NCBI GenBank assembly: GCA_015657535.1
Contig: JADHZB010002094.1
Location: 36,986 to 100,985 of the forward strand
Length of the DNA: 64,000 nt
Reading direction: 5' to 3'
From: Nephromyces sp. MM_2019
Lineage: Eukaryota > Apicomplexa > Aconoidasida > Nephromycida
In this document: in pieces, positions 11,834 to 24,717 of the stretch
How positions within the stretch are numbered: the stretch's first letter is position 1
Layout of the letters: each line of letters starts with the position of its first letter
The notes under the pieces: model-generated
Databases searched by the model: none
What the model was told of the DNA's origin: nothing
The model's input: the letters and a program-made list of their open reading frames with translations, nothing else
Made by a program: the position numbers and the translations under genes

Positions 11834-14542
11834 TTAAACCTGCATGACTAAGAGTATATGTATACGGGCTGTATTAGAAAATTGCCATGGCAGGAAGTGG
11901 AGGAAGTTTTTTATTTCTTCTGGGTGCGACCAACGTTTAACACAGTCCGGTATGGAGCGTTTAAATTTGATAGCAGCCGCATCTAGTCCGTCAAGTCTCG
12001 CGTACAATGCTCGCCCATACATGGATCCTGAAGACAAAAACACTACCTGCGCAGGCGCCCCACCCAGCTATAGAAGATGAGCACCCGATTGGTGCCTGTT
12101 CAAGTGGAATAACAAGCTAATATACAGTTTCTGTAGTACGGTGCGCAACGCGGTAATGTGTCCAAGAAAATTCCGCCTGTAAGCAAGCTGTAGGAGACCT
12201 CTTGCAGTACTTGCCAGAGCTCCTCACAGGTATGCAATATTTCACCTGTCCTCACTTACATATTTCAACCTGCGTCTTGATTGAGCACAATTTTATGGTT
12301 ACTCCTAAGGATAATGCGAAAGCATATATCAAGCCAGAAAATTCTACTTAATCTGGGTGGATACTCGTATAAAAAAAAACATTTAAGTCACTGTGCTATA
12401 GTAGCGTCGTACAAAGTATTCAGCGTGTTGCAAATATTGTTTTTTTAAGGGTATTAGGAGTGCATTCTATAAATAGATGAAACCGGCATGGTCCGTCACA
12501 TTACTCTTCAGTATAAACCGCGGTGAAAAAGGGGTGCTAGAAACAAGGAATTATCCAGCTCCCGTGATAAAATTAACCTATAGAAGAAGTTTATAAATCT
12601 TATGAGTGGCTGCAAAGCTTCTGATACTCCGTCACTTATACGCCATGCGAAAATACCTTGGCGTACATAATCGTGCAATTAAGCTTGCGAGCCAAAGCTG
12701 CTAGCCCCACTATGTACTTTCATACGGTACATAAGCCCTAACTTGGCAGCGTCTGAGAATGTTTGCTCTTTTAAATTACTTGCTAATTATTATCTCCACA
12801 ACAAACACAGAAAATGCTCAAAAGGCGCTCGTGCTCACGTACGCACGCCACGTAGCGGTTTTGTAGCATTAGCTGAATCATCAGCGGTGAACTTAATATC
12901 AGCAATAGTCTACAGGAGCGTATTTTGCATACTTTTTACTGACCAGCATAGTATTCTACCTTACAACTCGGTACAGTATATATCGAGGGCACTAATGGTA
13001 AACCCAGAGTTTTTGAATGCTGAATAAGGCTCGATTCAATAGAACATAACTCTGAGCTGCTCGGATATAGTTTTTCGCGCGCATTTGCATAAATTGGCAA
13101 TAGTCGCCTCAGATGGGCTGCTTAAACTGTGACGTAGGGTGCGGAAATGCATTATACAGCAGCTTCATAATTTGTATCATAATTATAGATTGTAAATGTT
13201 GTATAGCGTTATGCGCGCGCGCAAGGTTATTACTGGCATCGTGCCAACCAGCACCCAAGAACTAAAGAAGCACTCTTATCTGTCTCAAGATTTCAGTAAC
13301 TACATCGTGACTTGTAGAACCTCCTAGCTCTGAAATGAATACTCGTCTAAGCAATTGCTGCGGTGTAATTCCCTTGAATGTAAATTTATCCATGTAGCTA
13401 CTGCTGAGCTCCGAGCTTTTTATAACCGTTAGCACGAGGTGCCTGCCTTCGTGACACTTAAATATCCCTAGCAGCTTGATTTATCACATTGTGGTGAGCC
13501 CTCATGACAGACGACATGATATTTCCTACTTGTAATTACTACCAAAGATTTATACACCGGCAGCAAGCCTGATCTATGCCTACGTTTTAACGGTCCGCCA
13601 GTAAGTAGAACACATCTACGCACCCGCAAGAAAGTAGGACACATCTACGCATTTCCCGTTGCAATGCCACAGCTCCGCGTGGGCAAAACCGACTACTAAC
13701 TACTGCCGAGTCTTTTGACACTCAGGAACGCGTCCTACCTGATTAGCATGCCGTTGCCGTTTTTCCGCGTAGCATCTCCAATGTTGCAGCCCAGGACCCC
13801 ACCCGTTAAAGCCTATAGCGCACCCAAGATGGCGGCATCACTTCTGACGAAGCCCCATCTGAATGGCTCTGTTCACGGTGACGCATGACTCAAAGCTTCC
13901 ATAGCTGAAGCGAACAACTATTTGCCTCAACTCGTTGCCCGCGTTCAGCTTACTTGAGTCCCTCGGAACGTCTTGTGGCGAACTGCTCGGACGGACTGTA
14001 TCTTAAAGGGCGCATAAGAAACCGCGAAGAAACAAATTATCAAGGGTATGTAAGCACCTGGACAATGGTAGCGTATGCACACACACAGCACACCATAACG
14101 ATAAGCAGAATTTCTCCCCCTTGAGCCTATTCAATACGCAGCCACGCGTAGCACTGAACCTATGATTTCGGGTGGCGGTATGTCACATGAAGCAAAATGT
14201 GCAAGTCACTCTCAGGGTAGCCGTGTCAAGTCAGCCAACGCTTATAAGGGGGCCACCATAGTGCCGGTTTGAGTGCAGGAGAAGCACAACAAACGCTACG
14301 TTGGCTATATGTAGTACAGCATGCTAGAGATAACACATAGGGAGGTACGCGTGCTCCTGCACATACTTACCAGAGCTGTTTCCAATAACAGTTTGTAGCG
14401 CGAGTGCTAGTAGATAAAAGCTAGCTGTATATCTAATGAGAAAGTGCAAGTAAATGCACGGCTGCGTGGGGAAAGTCACTTTCTTTGCTTCCAAGCCTGC
14501 CGCGCTATCGTCTTCTGCCTGCGTAGTGATTGAAAGCTTCAT
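11834..14542 (-). CDS. unrecognised gene starting with a membrane-segment exon
   Basis: The first exon, 14542-14371, starts at an ATG and ends at a near-consensus donor (GTAAGTATG). It encodes about 57 residues with a hydrophobic run near residues 33-54. Its HFLIRYTASFYLL faintly recalls the first membrane segment of TVP23-type Golgi proteins, but the next TVP23 motifs were not found, so I do not assign it. A probable second exon is 14001-13954, with donor GTAAGC and compatible phase. The terminal exon, 12027-11834, follows a textbook acceptor (TTTTTGTCTTCAG), encodes 63 residues and ends at TAA. The middle of the gene is unresolved, and it is possible that the first and last exons belong to different genes. 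The stop is convergent with that of the coiled-coil gene, 134 bases apart. Confidence 0.4.
13603..13651. repeat. two-copy direct repeat of 20 bases
   Basis: AAGTAGAACACATCTACGCA at 13603-13622 recurs with one mismatch at 13632-13651, a period of 29 bases. Confidence 0.85.
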
Positions 14543-14599
14543 TTTTAAACGCGGTGACCTGAAAAGTCCTGCTATATTGATATAGTGAGAGTTCCATTT

Positions 14600-15383
14600 T
14601 TATTTTTGTTGTAATTCCTCGCTTCTATTCGTGTTTCCTGGTCTGCAAGATGTATCGCGGCCATGAGTGTTCCAGTTTACTTTTTTGATAGTTGCCTGCT
14701 CAAAATTTTGTTGTTCCGCTGTGTATGCAAGCTGTATTACAATCCTGCGGAAATGCTTGAGGCGAGATTCAGATGTAGCCCGCCCTTGGGGTAATAAAAG
14801 CTGAATGATTTTGCTCGTTAGCAGCCCCCCCGTTCTTGGTATCCTGCTAGGCGTTAGCACTGCTTCCTCAAACGTGTATAGTAGATTAAACAGTGAGGAC
14901 TAGGGCAAAACTAATTTTAAAGATATCTCCGTTAGGTATCGAGAATGTATTTCTTCTTCTTATTTCCCCTATTTCACATATATGCGAAATGGGGGAAAAC
15001 GAGTCGTTGTATATTACTATTGTAGTTTACTGAATTGTGGAACTCGTTACAGCCCAGAAGATTGCATGCTGAGAATGGAGCAATTTCTGTGTTGTGTTCC
15101 ACATGCCCTGCGTGGCAAGGCTTATCATAAGACATGGACTTTTTTGCTCACTGTATAAAGAGGCCACGTCTAATATGTTTATCATGATTGATGAGTTGTT
15201 ACTTCAGCATGTTGTAGATGGCACAACCTATAATGAATACGGAGAATGAATAAATTTGACAACTTATCTCTGTTGATTCATAAAGTTTACCTGCAATTTC
15301 CTTTCCAGTTTACTCTCCAGTGCTGGTAGCTCGAAATTAATTTTGCCGCTAGCGGGTTTTTTCATCCTTGCTTTTCTTGGCAT
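14600..15383 (-). CDS. small basic protein, 130 residues, two exons
   Basis: Exon 1 (15383-15291) begins at an ATG with an in-frame TGA five codons upstream and ends at CAG|GTAAAC. Exon 2 (14899-14600) follows a good acceptor (TTTTGCCCTAG) and ends at TAA. Both junction phases are zero, giving 393 coding bases. The protein starts with a Lys/Arg-rich stretch (MPRKARMKKPASGK), then an amphipathic, probably helical part (LPALESKLERKLQ), and ends in a polar tail. No domain recognised; a nuclear or complex-subunit protein would fit but that is inference. Its stop lies only 57 bases before the ATG of the next minus-strand gene. Confidence 0.6.
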
Positions 15384-16092
15384 CCTCCGTTGAATTCAGT
15401 TTTGTTGTTCTCTGAAGATGGTATGCTATCGCTATAGCTTCGTGTATGTTGACTAGGTATTGCGCTTTCCTGGTGCTGAGTTGAGGACTAATATCTATCC
15501 TGGTTGTGGATGTAGCTGTGTAGTTAGAGATGCTTCCTAAATGTTCCTAACTAGTATGGAAATTTGTTATGCCTTGCCATATTTGTGGTCCATGGGGCTG
15601 CAATGATGATGGGCTCCTATTAACTGAGTCACGATGTAGGGTAATTACCGTGCAAAACAATATCTGCATAGAAGCAAGGCTGACTGCTAAATTTGTGCAT
15701 ACCCTAATATCTTGCTATTTTTGTTGCTAGTTTTCTTGTAGGAAGTATATTTTTACGAGTCTGTGGTTCTGAATTAGTCTTCCGGTAGGCCCTTTGCTAC
15801 AGGAATATTCTGTGGAGCGCTTAGATTAACAGTAAAATTTTCTGTTCGTGGAAATGAAATAGTTTTACCAAATAGTTATACTTGTCTGCGAAGGGTACGA
15901 TTTTTGCTAAAATTTTACTATGGTGTACCATTATTCTTGGGGTTCCTAGAAGCAGTTTAGCTTATATCTGTCCAGCACTCCTCTTCCATGGTATCGAGCC
16001 TAACCAAAGGTCTACTGTGTTTTGTCCCACCGTACAATATGTTAGCCTATTTCCTTCCTATTGGAAAATTTTTATGTTTTTTCTCAATTTTA

Positions 16093-16455
16093 CTAAGAAC
16101 TCGATAAGTTATTCAGTTTGACTGAGTTTTGCGTACATAAGTACTGGTTGGAACATTTTTGTCCCACTTCCATGCGAGTTTGAGCTGCTGCAATGATTGT
16201 GCAGCGCTTGTCTAGGGTAGAAGCAACTATGCAAAATTTTGTTTGGCGATGCGATTTTGCAGCTACGAGTATTCCCGTTGTTGATGAATACCAAAAAGGA
16301 TTAATCTGATTGAAGTTTGCTAGAAAGCGGTGCAACTGGCGCGAAAATGCCCCATTTTTTGCCGAACAGGTGCGTAGGATTTCAAAACAAAAATGATCTT
16401 GTAATTCTGGTCCATATTGATATATATTTTTGTTTTCTGCTAATTTGCGTTCCAA
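16093..16455 (-). CDS. possible exon, unrecognised
   Basis: An open frame of 120 codons with balanced composition, several Cys, and no start codon or clear acceptor. The A-rich coding strand could create long open frames by chance, so this is tentative. Confidence 0.25.
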   Translation of the reverse strand: MERKLAENKNIYQYGPELQDHFCFEILRTCSAKNGAFSRQLHRFLANFNQINPFWYSSTTGILVAAKSHRQTKFCIVASTLDKRCTIIAAAQTRMEVGQKCSNQYLCTQNSVKLNNLSSS

Positions 16456-17042
16456 GGCGTTTCATACTTTCTTTTGCTAGTGTTTCACAGGGGCAGCCCT
16501 AATTTTTTTGTAAAATCTCTCGGTGTATTTAGAAAACGTTGGCTTTTTCAATAGTATATAGTTCTGATCCTGTGTTGTTTGTGCACTTTCTTTATCCGTA
16601 TGGGGAATGTTTCCGCAATAATATTTATTACTGCCAATAATTTTTTTTAGAAATAAATTTTTGCCAAACCTTGGTGTTTAGATTTTTCTAAAAGTAAATT
16701 TGAGTTAGGGTGATGCTACGTGTGTGCTACCTTTACTACCAGGATCTGAACGCTTTCTGTAGCTAATATATATTTGATGGCTTGTATTGGCTCAGTGCTT
16801 ATTGAATCGCTGCTGGATTATATTCACCTTTTCATGATATAATTGATTATTTTAGCAGGCTAATGTATACTGATAATGATCAGTAGATCACATTGACTTA
16901 GAGCTGCTCTACGTTGTTGCATTCCATATGATGATTTAGCAGAGGCAGTGCATTACCTCATTGTAGCTTATTTAATTCTCCGTTTGTATTATAGATATTT
17001 GAGTTATTTTTTTGTGTAACGATTGTCTAGTATTTATAAGAC

Positions 17043-17095
17043 GCCTCTTTTATAGTTTAATGTGGCCTCTTTTATAGTTTAATGTGGCCTCTTTT
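17043..17095. repeat. tandem repeat, 22-base unit, 2.4 copies
   Basis: The unit GCCTCTTTTATAGTTTAATGTG occurs at 17043-17064 and 17065-17086 without mismatch, followed by nine bases of a third copy. Confidence 0.9.
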
Positions 17096-17372
17096 CTAAA
17101 GTGAGCTCTTCGGAAGTTTTGAATTGTTTAAAGGAAGCAGATCTATGTCTTTTTAGTTTACGTCTAGGTATAAGGAAGCTTGCATAGTAGTGCATAAGGT
17201 AGATGTCTTCGCGCTGATAGATCCATGCATATAAGCTGTATTAATTTTGGCCTCAAAATTTTTTTGAAAATGCACGTAGGAATTGGGCAGCTACGTTGAA
17301 TAGTATGAGCTAAACTGCTTCAAAACCTCAACGTTTCCGTAATGTTTTTTTTCTTGCCTGAAAAATACATGA

Positions 17373-17681
17373 TTATTGCTCTTTTGAAGACTTTTCTCTA
17401 AAAGCATTCACTTGAGCGAGTGGGTTATTTATTGCCCTTGTTCTGGTTTGTTTACTATTTAAGAATAGTGAAACTGACATACTTGCTGTGGAAGTTGTGC
17501 AGTAAAGTATATAAAGGGATATATTTTTTTGATGAAGTAGCGGAGATATTATGGAGCAAAGATTCTGTGCATAGATAATATATTTCCCTTTTCTGCATCC
17601 AAAAGGGGTGTCGTTTTCAAAGTGTCGTAATATGGCAGGCTCTATTTTAGTGATAGCAGTACTAAAAGTTTGAAGTATCAA
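17373..17681 (-). CDS. possible terminal exon, unrecognised
   Basis: After a pyrimidine-rich stretch ending CTTTTAG (minus strand, near 17,650) an open frame of about 95 codons runs to TAA at 17373. It contains a hydrophobic patch and several Cys. No partner exon was found, so this may be a chance frame in A-rich sequence. Confidence 0.25.
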   Translation of the reverse strand: MILQTFSTAITKIEPAILRHFENDTPFGCRKGKYIIYAQNLCSIISPLLHQKNISLYILYCTTSTASMSVSLFLNSKQTRTRAINNPLAQVNAFREKSSKEQ

Positions 17682-20600
17682 TATGAGATTAAATTGTGCT
17701 TATTTGGTATTGCCAAGCTCCTAGAGTGGTGTAGTCGATGAATTATGTTGTAGTGGACTACAAAGTGATTTACTCATCATAGCTGGCGTAATGAATTTAA
17801 CTTCTGACCTTTATGCGCATTGCTTCTTTAAATTCTTAGGGAGATTACGGTTATGATTTTCTCCTTTATAACCGTGGTGCTTATGTTTTCGTCACTATCG
17901 ACTCTGTTGGTATGGTTGCTTGTAAGCAAAATTTCTGACAAGCATTTTTCATTCTATGCTATTTGAAGCTTATCATTTGATACCTGCATCAACCCCGCGA
18001 TATACAGCGTAGTTGTATTCATTGGAAACATGTAGTTCTCTCACTTCTTTGAATATGAATGTCTTTCAAGTGTCGTTACCTAGTACAGTAGTCTGTAATC
18101 CGCATTGTGTGTATGTTTTTTCGACCGATATGCATAACTGTATAATTCTGCAGAGCCAATATAGCTTCTAGTTTTTTTAGATATTTTTTTTCAGCTAGTT
18201 CACTGCTATTTGTGGGTTTTACTTTGCTCATCTGTTTTTTAAAGCGCAAAATATAGTCCCTTGAAAATTACACCTTGTAGAATAATATTTGAAGAATTGC
18301 GTATTTCATTGATTTGTGCTATTTCACCGTTGGAGCTGCTTTTTGCAAGGTTTCATTGTGTGGAGTTCTAATAGATATTGTCACGTTTTCTGCACTGTAC
18401 CATTGCAGGTGGATTTTCCGGTGTGATATGTCAGTGACATGAGCACAAGTAATTGAATTGACTTAGAATTCTGCGTTTTAAAAGCTTACTAAGTGATACT
18501 CGCTTCGATATCTTTTTTATCCAATGAAGAATGTAGAGGTTCAGGTACGTGTAGATATATATTTCTTACATTCTCCCCTTTTTCCTTCTTTGTTACATAT
18601 GAAATCCCAACTCGGTTCTTACATTTTGTACTCGTCGATTGGAATGAGAATATCTGCAATAATTCACAGTTGTGATGAATTCTAAAAGGTGGGTTGCGTG
18701 GTTGAACACCTCGTCAAGAAATGACGTCCAAGCGTCATGGGTCTTAGTCCCGTATAGCGATAATAAATCTGCCCTAAAATAGGCATAAAGATTGTATGCG
18801 CCATATTTTTGGCTGCAGTGCTCATCCGTGGCTGCATCTCGCGTCTTTAGGCGCTGAGCTTATTCGGCTTGACGTAGTGCAAACTCCTCTAATTGAGAAG
18901 ACTTTTAGGCTGCGTTGTTTCTTTGTATTATAAGTAGTATTACTCTACAGCAGGGTATGTAGATTCTTCAATTTTAAAAAATATTCTTTGTATAGTACAA
19001 GCGCTTGTATTCAGATAAATGTATATACCTAAACCCAAAACTTCCTTGGAGATGATGTCTTCGTGTACGCTTAGCTGCTTTTAATTGGATGGTTACCACA
19101 CTTGCCTTATGCTAGCTATAGTAGTGAGCTGCGCATCATCTTCCAGACAATATTAGTTGTGCGCCGGTAGTCAAGTGGTGGAAGTGCCGCGGTAACAGTA
19201 ATTTCAGTTACCTTTTCTGAGGCTAATGGATAGTACGGTTTGTGAGGTTTCTATGACGCGTAGCATGCTCCAGTGAATCGCGCGTACACGTCGCGCAACG
19301 TGCGAGATGTTCTATGAATTGGATCACAGGCTGCTTTATTATCGTTTAATAAGGCAGCCCAGGATTGCTTGTTTGAATAGCCTGAACTTCAGTCTTGTTT
19401 AAAAACAAAAAACTCAAGAGATGATGTCCGCAGAATGGAGGGTAGCGAAGTTACTTTCCCATCTCTCCCATGACAGCCTACATTGTATTACCTATTTGAT
19501 TCCTTTATGGTCGGTAATGTTTGATGTTTGTGCGCAGCGTCTTGTTATTATGGGGCATTGGATATCCTCCTTTGCCCGCAGCAATATCGCGTAGCTGTTG
19601 TTTTCAAAAAGTTTGGTTCAAATAGGATAGGGTGCGCTCGCCGCCGGCCCGCGCTGCTCATCCTGAAGGGGTTTACCGTTTTATCTTTAGAAACTTGAGC
19701 TTCGGAAGAAGGGGTGAGGAGGGGTAGGGCGGTCCCGTGTGGTGGACAGGCTTAGCGGTGCCGCATGTGTACGAGTACACTTGCCATACCCGGTGGTGCT
19801 CCCAGTTTCCCGCTCGTTGCCCCACTCTCGTTATTTTCATCCCTATTTACTCGTTAGACGGGACTGCGAAATCATCGCGGCGCTGCATTCAATTCATTGT
19901 ATGGGACACTTATCGAACCGCCACAAATTTCCGGCATTGTATTCTAGAATTCTCAACTCAGTCGTGTAGCTGTGTCTCCGGTGGTTTGCGCGTGCAAGCA
20001 TCGTTGTCTATTAACGTGTTTTTTTTGTTTCTCGGCTCAGTGAGAAGGACCCTGTCTCCTCTCGTGAGTGTCCATAGTTTCGGTAACAAGTGGATGTGGA
20101 TGGAACCACGAGGGATCCCTTCGGAAATTGTGGATACTAGTCGTGCCTCTTGGATCCCCCGCGTGATACGAGCTCCGGAGGTGCTACACTTTGTTCTTCG
20201 GCTAAGAGCATTTGCTGCCCTTTAGGTATGGGGATACGTTGGCTTAATGGGAATATATTATGCGGCGGGGGTCTGATGTTCGCGTGTGTATATTGTAATG
20301 TCTCGTCTATGCATAATCTCCTTATGCTATTTGTGTTTTGCCCTTATGTTTCCCGTCCCTTTTTGCTTTTCTTTTCTGTATCCCTGGTATCTTTGAGTAT
20401 AGTGGGGTTTTGTCTCATGGTATTTCCTTCCGGATAATTCACTTTAAATGTCTCATGAAACGAAGTCCCTTTTTTATTGCACCCATTGTTAGCGTACTGC
20501 GGTGTATGTTTTACCATCTGCGCAATCTCTAGTTGCGCTGTTAAACTAACCCGTCTCTTGGTTGCTGCCTTCATCCGTGCGACCCTCCTGCACACAATTC

Positions 20601-21609
20601 TACCGTTAAATTTGTGGGTAACCATGAGGGACGTGTGATGTAGAATATCCCAAGGGGTTGTATTGTGCCTAGATTCTGGTATTGCTTTTGGGGCTCGCTA
20701 GCTGCATTGGAGCTACTATATAAGCTCTGAATTTGTAATGATACACGAATTTTATTATGTATATTGGCTTGGTCCCCGTTTACAAGTGCGTACTGTGATC
20801 CAAATACGTGAGGTTACACTCAAGAACATGGCTCATTTTAGGGCACATTTGAAGGTGTTGATAGTATTGCTTCTATATCAACCTCGCTGAGGGTGTAGAG
20901 TTGGTGTTGTACATCGAACAATTGTTGGGTGAAACAGCAAAGCATCAATGTTTAGAGGCTTAATTTTTTAACTATCCCCCAAAGACCTTATTCAAGCCTT
21001 GGCTTCACTATGTTGTTAAATGTCCGTAGGTGTTGTTGAATTTTTTCGGGTTTGTTTGTGGTGAGTATGTCCACTGTTACAGTATGGCAAGTATTACACA
21101 GGGATATGCATGCGATTTTCTAATAAATTTTAGCCATGGTATTTAGCACCCGGTTACCTGTATGCGTAGCCTTCAATGTGCTATAAGAGGACTTCTATGC
21201 TTGCATGGTGATGGGCGTGGGATTGTATGTCAGGCGTGACTGGGCCTGTCCCTCGGCGATACATATTTTTTGTGGCTAACTAATAATCTATAAGGCTTAC
21301 TTAAAGAGTGATTCGCGTACTGCCAGTACAGTTTTTTGGCTTAACCCATACAGTACAGATGCATAGTACCGGCAGTTTCTTAATTAGCTTTATTCATCGC
21401 AGTATGTTATTTTCTTCGTGTACTTTTTGGTTGAGCATGCTTCTTATCTTGGGCTTGTAGTATCCTATCAGATATGTGGAATAACTGGGGGGCTTATTAT
21501 GTCCTGTTTATAGTTTCGTTGTCTTAGCCAAGCATTCTCAATGTTGATTCTCTTAAATTCTTTTGATTACAGCACAGATACTTTGAAGAATTTACAAAGC
21601 TTTTTCTCA

Positions 21610-21933
21610 ATGTATACCCATACGATGCCTCCAAAGGCGATGGGCATGAATAAGGCCGTCGCCCACAAGCCTGTGAAGCGACGTAGGCCGAAGAAGGACC
21701 CTAGTGCCCCAAAAAGGAGTCTGTCAGCGTACATGTTCTTCGCTATGGACGAAAGGGAAAAGATACTAAGCAAGCATCCCGATTTAAGAACTAACGTTTC
21801 GCAGGTGGGGAAGCTGATCGGGGAAGCATGGAATAAACTCTCAGAAGACGAGAAGATCCCTTATGCAAAGAAGGCAGCGGACGACAAAATACGTTATGAA
21901 AATGAGAAGAAAATATACCTTGGAAAGGCTTGA
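21610..21933 (+). CDS. HMG-box chromatin protein (HMGB/NHP6 type)
   Basis: An intronless reading frame of 107 residues if the ATG at 21610 is used, or 102 from the ATG at 21625. A Lys/Arg/Pro-rich N terminus is followed by one HMG box with the family hallmarks: PSAPKRSLSAYMFF at its start, GKLIGEAWNKLS in helix 2, and PYAKKAADDKIRYENEK in helix 3. Proteins of this size with one box and a basic N-terminal arm match yeast NHP6 and protist HMGB proteins. They bind the DNA minor groove without sequence preference, bend DNA and assist nucleosome remodelling in the nucleus. There is no acidic C-terminal tail. An acceptor-like TTGATTACAG just upstream (about 21,572) may end a 5' UTR intron. Confidence 0.92.
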   Translation: MYTHTMPPKAMGMNKAVAHKPVKRRRPKKDPSAPKRSLSAYMFFAMDEREKILSKHPDLRTNVSQVGKLIGEAWNKLSEDEKIPYAKKAADDKIRYENEKKIYLGKA

Positions 21934-24006
21934 ATGTGCTTGAGCCTCCCTCTATCTCCCTGTTGATTTAGGTTCTAGCTTTTGTTGATACCGTGCTGCC
22001 TCGATGTTGGTTGTTGTGGGTGCAGCTTCGTCCGTAGCAATTTTTAACGGATTTTATCTAGCGACTCGAAGAAGCGGAGCATATATTAAACTCTAAATAT
22101 GCGTCAGTATACGCTTGCATGTATTGGGGCTAGTCCCGTGCTTCTATACCCAGCCGTCTAATACTTTAACAAGATGTCTGTTTTGGTGATGGGCGGAAGA
22201 ATTTGTACAACGTTCGAGGTAGTTCGTCTAGACATCATCTTTTTTATTGTGAGGGAAGCGTGGAATACGCTGCTTGCCTGGCATGGTCCGAGTATTAGAA
22301 TATCTACAATATATCTTTATGATCCCACGAATGATGCGACAATATGTTCTTGCTTGAATATAGCGGCCTAACTTCAAACATGTGTATTTTTTTCACTATT
22401 TGTTGTGCGTTGCAGCTATAATTACCAGTGTATTTCATTTAAACTCGATGTACATCCTGAGGCTGGCGATCATATTTGCGTCGAAATGGTTTTTTTATAA
22501 GTACTCGCATTGATGTAGTTTATGCAAGACCGTTGGATTCCCGCGCAGCCCTTATGACAGTGTCAACGCTGCAGCATGCGGAGTGTAGATCGATCGCGCA
22601 AAGCTGAATGTATTACGCAGTTCCTCTATTGTTGCGTGTTGTGCTGGTCAACAGGGTTTCCCGTATGCTAAATTTTCCTATTAGTGATGAGCAGCATGTG
22701 GCTTGCTTGCTGCTAAGCCATTTTTTGCATATTTATACCGCAGAGCGTTACATGCACTAGAATCAGATTTTGCCCCGTTGGTAGTTATTTAAAAAATTGA
22801 GAATAACAGTCCCGCCCACCGACGATTATTTATTTTCGTTTTAAGGGCTCAACTATTATATTAGTGCATCCTCGAGGTAACAGCGGGTTTATCTATTTTC
22901 GCTGTTATTGTATCTTTCGTTATGGTTGTGCTGTTCTACTTCAGCTAACACCCAGGTGCCACTCGGCTTAAATGTCACTATTCCTAATCTACCTATAGAC
23001 TTGCGCTGTTGCTCAATTGTGCATTGGGAGGCTCTTGTTTTATCATAATTTTGATTTAGTTAACTTCGTGTCCCCTCACTTAGGCGTTACCAGTTGTAGC
23101 ATGTTTATGCCGTCTAGTGCTTGGTGCCCCCATAAGTGACCTAGTTGTGTCCCTGCTTTCACGATGGCGGAAGCCCTTGTGATGAGCTTGAGTTTTTACC
23201 CAACTGAACGCTTTGTAGCGATTTGCATCACCTGGTCACCTGGTGTTGGTGCCCCTTCCCGCTGTGTTTTCAACTCCTGCTTGGTTGCTAGAGAGCCGTG
23301 CTGCAGATAATCGCGATAGCGGGTGGCCGTCTACTAGAGCTGGGATAATATTTGTAGATATGTTTCAGGCTATGTATACTGGGTGCTTTTGGCAGGTACC
23401 GTATTGTGAGGAGTATGGCAATTATGTACAGCTTGATATCTATAGTACGCGACGGGGCTTTGATACCTGAGTCTCTCAAATTCCACCCATCAGCAAAGCA
23501 AGTGTACCTGTCTGCCAGCACGCTAAGCTTCTGCGGCACTTTCGGTGGGAGCTTTACTGGGCATAGTGATTGACTTACGAATTTATCCCTAATGCGCTTG
23601 TTTATGCAGCTAGCATCGCACCAAACCTTTGATGGTTTCGGCGGTATATGCAGAGTCGGTATAAACATCGCTCAATAGCTATTGTTTAAGTTGCATACGA
23701 CTGCATGCCGCATCTTCGCCGAAATGGTGTTTTACAAGTTTAAGTACTCGCTTTGTTTGCTAAAGTACTTTTAATTTACCAGCTCAAATTTGATTGTTCC
23801 GAATTTATATAATGAGCTGACTTGCCCACCTGAGGACAGGTTTTCTATGAGATACTTTCGTGATAAATAAAATCAGAGTTTTGCTGGGTATACTGTTACA
23901 GAAGACCTACGAATTTGCGATCTCATTGTGCTGCGCACCGTCATGGGAAAATGCGATGTCGTTGGTGCATTTTCTAAATGGACAGTCGGCTATTGGGGTC
24001 GTACTC
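21934..24006. other. no certain gene
   Basis: The only candidate is a minus-strand frame from an ATG at 23668. About 67 codons (Cys-rich) reach a possible donor near 23,467, and the frame stays open to 23288. No partner exon was found. Confidence 0.35.
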
Positions 24007-24717
24007 TCATTCTGAAGCGGCTTCGTAGCTGCGAAGGCAGTGGAGCCACGGGCGCGAGTAGCGTAGTTTGCGATCTTTCACAAGGCTGGAGCTGCCAACG
24101 TCTTGCACCATTTTGAGAGGCAGGTGCCTCCTAAGAATAGGGTATGGGTTGCTGCCGAGCTGAATATCACGTGTGGAGACACGAATTAATGAGAGCGTGC
24201 TGAGCAGTGACGCCACTTTCATCTTTTAGAAAACTCTAAATTCCTTCTATCTTCGTATAATATTGCCTAGTGGGGTTGGGGATGCCTGCGAATCTTTTTC
24301 AATGGTGCTGCAATCAACTTTCTTTCCTATTGTGCACCCCGGTTTATTGGGCTTTATAGTCCTGTTAGTGCTATTTGGAGCGCGGCTTGAAGGCCTTCTC
24401 AGCATTTTTGACCTTCAACAGTGAATTAATAGTATGTGCCAGCTCTGGGGGTCTATTTCTAAGTCCAATGTATACTGCTAGGTGTCATTACCTGGATCCG
24501 TATGTAAGGCCGCCTTATTACTTAAGTCTGTGCCACTAATTAAGTATATTGTGCCAATAGGCTTATAGCAAACACAGTGGAAAATAGAGCCCTTGGATAC
24601 CTGTAGAAGGTATTCTATATCAGTCTGCCTGAGGTGAGCAAAGCGCTCTATTTTCCAGTGATTGGAACAGTTCCAAGAACCGTATCCGCCAGTTCTTTCT
24701 GAATGAATATACTGCAT
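24007..24717 (-). CDS. possible two-exon small gene
   Basis: An exon from the ATG at 24717 ends at CAG|GTATCC (about 24,601), and an exon beginning at 24222 after TTTTCTAAAAG runs to a TGA at 24007. Both junction phases are zero, giving a protein of about 110 residues with no recognised motif. Alternatively the ATG at 24222 is itself a start; it is followed by a mildly hydrophobic, signal-like stretch. Confidence 0.3.

Larger units (their letters stand above)
15384..21609. other. gene-poor, T-rich stretch (+ strand)
   Basis: The + strand is visibly T-rich from about 14.9 to 19 kb. Two minus-strand open frames within it, 16455-16093 (120 codons) and 17681-17373 (102 codons), have plausible composition and the second follows a pyrimidine tract. 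Neither starts with ATG and I could not join them. An open frame of 162 codons at 19737-20225 (+) also lacks an ATG and a convincing context. No other gene seen. Confidence 0.4.

Noticed and set aside
12743..13027. 94-codon open frame on the + strand
   Set aside because: No ATG start, no splice sites, and it lies inside the span of a minus-strand gene.
14371..14542. TVP23-like Golgi membrane protein
   Set aside because: Only one hydrophobic segment resembles the family; the characteristic FW.VKN and GLRWW motifs were not found in later exons.
19737..20225. 162-codon open frame on the + strand
   Set aside because: It begins at GTG, not ATG, has no splice context and its composition looks like translated non-coding DNA.
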